The notes under the pieces were generated by a model that was not told the DNA's origin, did no database searches, and saw only the letters and a list, made by a program, of their open reading frames with translations. A program made the position numbers and the translations under genes. 36,521 nt of DNA from contig JABDLD010000001.1 in assembly GCA_013001885.1 (NCBI GenBank), forward strand, positions 1 through 36,521, written 5' to 3'. Shown piece by piece: positions 33,831 to 36,521 of the stretch. The stretch's first letter is position 1. Every line of letters begins with the position of its first letter. The stretch comes from Lysobacterales bacterium (GTDB lineage: Bacteria > Pseudomonadota > Gammaproteobacteria > Xanthomonadales > SZUA-36).

Positions 33831-35675
33831 TCATGGTTTGTCTGATCCGTTTGGGTTTTTCTCGAGCCATGCGCCCAGCTCACTGATTGCATGCTGGTAG
33901 CCTGCCTGCACAATTTTTTCAAACGATTTGACCTCCGTCATCCCGAACTGGCGCACCGGGGGGTTGAGCAGAATGTCCGCCTGTTTGCCCTGTTCACGGA
34001 CCCGTTCCAGGGTGCCGAGCAGCGTTGCCTTGAGCATGATGTTGGACAGGCTGGGCACGCGGTGTTTCGGCGCAAACGGCAGGTAACGTCCGCGAAAAAC
34101 GGCCCATGGAGAAGGCACCGAGCTGTAGTCCACCTTCATTTCGTCTGCCGAACCCAGGTCAACCGCGATGATCCGGTTCACGGGTTTCTTGCGCATGATG
34201 TCAACCGGCAGGTTGTTGACGACAGCGCCGTCGATGGTCAGGCGCTGATTGACCACGGCCGGCGGAATGATGCCGGGTAGCGCGGCACTCGCCCGCAGTG
34301 CGTTGGGCAGGTCGCCACTCTCGTGCAGATTGGTGGAGCCCGTATCCAGGTTGCAGGACACGCAATAGAACGGAATGGGTAAATCCTCGATCTGGTAGTC
34401 CAGGTGCTCGCGCAGCATCTGGTCCATCCGGCGCCCGCGGATCAGGGACATCACCGGTATCGTGAAATCACTGAAAGGCTTGCCCTGAACAAAAGACGTT
34501 TTGGCCAGTTCCGTGGCTTCTTTCATGGGTATCGGGCTGGCGATGGTGGCCGCCATGATGGCTCCGATGCTCGTGCCGCCCACCCAGTCGATCGGCAGAC
34601 CGAGTTCCTGGATGGCCCGGTGCACACCAAGATGCGCAAAACCACGGGCGGCGCCGCCGGCCAGGACAAGGCCAAACGCATTGCCGGAAATTATCCGGGT
34701 GACGCGGCTCAGATCATCCGGTTGGCCATCACGCACATGCACGTGAAAGTCAACGTTTCTGTCGGCCAGCCAATCGGCCGTGTTTCGAATCTGCGAGTCT
34801 ATGGGAGGCTGCAGCAACACCAGTAGCTGGCGGGCAATCGTCGAACCGGACTGCTCCAGCAGGTCCCGTTCCCAGGGTTGTGGAGACGGATCATGCGAGG
34901 CATCACCCACCAGCAGAACCATGTCGGATTGGCGCAAGGCAAAATGCGACCAGTCCGGGTTTTCGCTCATGCACTGGTAAACCACGAAACGGTATTCGTT
35001 TTCCTGGTCCTGCAGCCAGTTCCGCAGTCGCTCGGGAATGGCCTGGCCCGGTTTCAGCGAGTTTAACGGCGCACCTTTCCTGCCCAGGTTATCGGCGGAC
35101 AGGTTCAACGTAGGGCCCTCGTTTTCCAACTCCCGGACCAGTTCCCGGTAAAAATCCTGCAGGCGGGCAGACGCACTGAGCGGCACGATGGTGATGGCGT
35201 TCAGATTGCGCGTTGAGGATTTGGTTCCGTGACTGCTGCTTTGCAGAAGCGAGGCCACGTTGGCGGCCAGCCGCATGACCAGCGCAGGGTAGGTGGTGGC
35301 CAGGCGTTCAAATGATTCCCGGTTCAGGCGGATCAGCAGGCTGTCGCGGATTGCCTGGATTCCCACCGCACGGGGTGCGCCGGTCAACAGGCTGAGCTCA
35401 CCCACGCTGTCGCCCGGCACAATCTCGTTGAGGAACTGGCCCCTGGCATCGCCGGCCTCGCTTGCGGCCCAGGCCTGCAGGCGTCCGCGCACCAGGAAAT
35501 AGAGCGCATCCCCCGGGTCGCCCTGGCGCATCAGCCAGTCCCCGCCGGGCACCGTGGTGACTTCCAGTTCTTCCAGTAACGGGTCATCGTCCCTGAAGTC
35601 GATATTGAAGTACGTGCCCAGCGTGAGCAGAATTCGCCTGCTTAAACCGGCAGATTCGATTTCCCGCACTTTCAT
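33831..35675 (-). CDS. Patatin-like phospholipase with N-terminal cyclic-nucleotide-binding domain
   Basis: Ser/Asp-dyad lipase of the neuropathy-target-esterase type. The 614-residue protein has a cNMP-binding domain (about 20-145) whose phosphate cassette GELSLLTGAPRAV keeps the key Glu and Arg, a middle region of about 180 residues without a named domain, and a patatin domain (about 330-560) with the oxyanion loop GGAARGFAHLG, nucleophile S369 in GTSIG, and D482 in IDGAVVNN. No signal peptide is seen, so it is cytoplasmic or membrane-associated. I chose the ATG at 35675, seven bases after the upstream gene stop; a longer frame to 35768 overlaps that gene by 86 nt. It appears co-transcribed with the ABC-GAF gene. 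Confidence 0.9.
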   Translation of the reverse strand: MKVREIESAGLSRRILLTLGTYFNIDFRDDDPLLEELEVTTVPGGDWLMRQGDPGDALYFLVRGRLQAWAASEAGDARGQFLNEIVPGDSVGELSLLTGAPRAVGIQAIRDSLLIRLNRESFERLATTYPALVMRLAANVASLLQSSSHGTKSSTRNLNAITIVPLSASARLQDFYRELVRELENEGPTLNLSADNLGRKGAPLNSLKPGQAIPERLRNWLQDQENEYRFVVYQCMSENPDWSHFALRQSDMVLLVGDASHDPSPQPWERDLLEQSGSTIARQLLVLLQPPIDSQIRNTADWLADRNVDFHVHVRDGQPDDLSRVTRIISGNAFGLVLAGGAARGFAHLGVHRAIQELGLPIDWVGGTSIGAIMAATIASPIPMKEATELAKTSFVQGKPFSDFTIPVMSLIRGRRMDQMLREHLDYQIEDLPIPFYCVSCNLDTGSTNLHESGDLPNALRASAALPGIIPPAVVNQRLTIDGAVVNNLPVDIMRKKPVNRIIAVDLGSADEMKVDYSSVPSPWAVFRGRYLPFAPKHRVPSLSNIMLKATLLGTLERVREQGKQADILLNPPVRQFGMTEVKSFEKIVQAGYQHAISELGAWLEKNPNGSDKP

Positions 35676-35682
35676 TCGGCGA

Positions 35683-36521
35683 TCAACCCCCCAGACCCAA
35701 CTGTGTTTCGAAGATGACGCCGATTGATTGAATAAAGCTGGCAAATCGGTGTTCGTCTTTATCGTCAAAAGGTTTGCCGTCTTTGCGGTTCAGCAACTGC
35801 GCCACGGCGAACACCTCACCCTCGAGATTCTTGATCGGCAGACACAGTATGGAGCGGGTGTGAAAGCCCGTCTGCTTGTCCACTTCCCGATTGAAACGCG
35901 GGTCAGCGTACGCGTCGTCAATGCGAATGGATTTCCCGCCCTGCGCGACCGCGCCGGCAATACCGCTGCCGACGGGAATGCGGATCTCTCCCATTTCATC
36001 GAGGTTTTCGGCGACTTTCAGCACCAGCTCTTCGCCCTCGACCAGAAAGAGCGATGAGCGTTCCGCATTTAACAGGGTGGTTAGCTTGCGGGTAAATGCA
36101 AAAACGCCCCGGTCAAGCATGCTTTTGAACGCGATGTTGTTCGCCAATGCCGTCACCTCGAGAAACCTTTCCGATTCCTCGGTGATGTCCTGCAGCAGTT
36201 GGCTGAACTGGAGTTCGTCCAGTTCGTCCACGATTTCGTCCAGCGGTTGTTTCTGGCGGTTGTCCGCCAGCATCTCCATCATGTGCCGGTTGTTGGCGAT
36301 GACGGCCTCGGTGAACGTGGTCAGCCGGCCGTCCTCAAGGTGCACGATCCGGTCGGCGATGTCGAGGATGCGGTTGTCGTGGGTGACCAGCAGGATTGTC
36401 GTCCCGCGTTGCCGGGCGAGGGTTTTCATCCGGTCCACGATTTCACGGCCGGAGGCCTTGTCCAGCGAAGCGGTGGGTTCGTCCGCCAGCAGCATCGCCG
36501 GCTCCGCGACCAGGGCGCGGG
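35683..36521 (-). CDS. ABC ATPase fused to GAF domain (5' end outside window)
   Basis: The C-terminal 278 residues of a fusion protein. The first part is the second half of an ABC ATPase of the LolD/MacB/DevA type: RALVAEP, Walker B AMLLADEPTASLD, and the H-loop TTILLVTHDN; the Walker A and signature motif are off the right edge. After a helical linker (about 90-125) comes a GAF domain (about 126-275). It contains LNRKDGKPFDDKDE (codons 35752-35790), nearly the NKFDE signature of cyclic-nucleotide-binding GAF domains, with Arg in place of the first Lys. ABC ATPases with such a sensor are unusual. The likely role is export or membrane work controlled by a small ligand; this is inference. Confidence 0.9.
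   Translation of the reverse strand, partial: RALVAEPAMLLADEPTASLDKASGREIVDRMKTLARQRGTTILLVTHDNRILDIADRIVHLEDGRLTTFTEAVIANNRHMMEMLADNRQKQPLDEIVDELDELQFSQLLQDITEESERFLEVTALANNIAFKSMLDRGVFAFTRKLTTLLNAERSSLFLVEGEELVLKVAENLDEMGEIRIPVGSGIAGAVAQGGKSIRIDDAYADPRFNREVDKQTGFHTRSILCLPIKNLEGEVFAVAQLLNRKDGKPFDDKDEHRFASFIQSIGVIFETQLGLGG

Overview
The window reads as chromosomal DNA of a GC-rich gammaproteobacterium. The main evidence is one long minus-strand block in the order rpsB-tsf-pyrH-frr-uppS-cdsA-dxr-rseP-bamA-ompH(skp)-lpxD-fabZ-lpxA-lpxB-rnhB, a classic gammaproteobacterial arrangement, with lipid A, BAM and ETF/ETF-QO genes that fit a Gram-negative aerobe. I cannot name a genus. I saw no tRNA, rRNA, CRISPR array, transposase or integrase.

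Region 1 (1-14840, minus strand): translation factors (S2, EF-Ts, RRF), UMP kinase, undecaprenyl and CDP-diglyceride synthesis, DXP reductoisomerase, the site-2 protease RseP, BamA, Skp, and the first lipid A steps, ending in a truncated rnhB. Genes overlap or lie within about 50 nt of each other. S2 carries a roughly 145-residue low-complexity tail encoded partly by a 30-bp tandem repeat. lpxB has no usual start codon and appears to begin at CTG in a CTGA overlap with lpxA. A structured leader and a promoter made of two palindromes precede rpsB.

Region 2 (14841-16033): an AT-rich stretch, a small secreted cysteine-containing protein of unknown function, a possible 33-codon ORF whose Shine-Dalgarno sits in a hairpin loop, a run of hairpins ending in a strong terminator, and a long inverted repeat.

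Region 3 (16034-19395): a MarR-family regulator divergent from a homogentisate pathway operon (short-type homogentisate dioxygenase, fumarylacetoacetate hydrolase, maleylacetoacetate isomerase). A 20-bp palindrome sits between the predicted -35 and -10 of the operon.

Region 4 (19471-23926, plus strand): two overlapping lipoprotein genes (DUF4398-like, and coiled coil plus OmpA), a DUF465 small protein, then cystathionine beta-synthase and cystathionine gamma-lyase for reverse transsulfuration.

Region 5 (23923-30240, minus strand): ETF-ubiquinone oxidoreductase, EtfB, EtfA, acetoacetyl-CoA synthetase and a chorismatase-family protein in a tight operon. Acetoacetate released by homogentisate breakdown could be activated by the synthetase; the chorismatase could supply hydroxybenzoate.

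Region 6 (30352-33795, plus strand): a small membrane-anchored CxxC protein, an outer-membrane barrel, a cluster A-I metal-binding protein and a ZnuB-type permease, with no ATPase beside them.

Region 7 (33831-36521, minus strand): an ABC ATPase fused to a GAF domain (5' end outside the window) followed by a patatin-like phospholipase with an N-terminal cyclic-nucleotide-binding domain. The GAF domain carries an almost complete NKFDE signature, so both neighbours may sense cyclic nucleotides. This pair is the best candidate for an undescribed system here.
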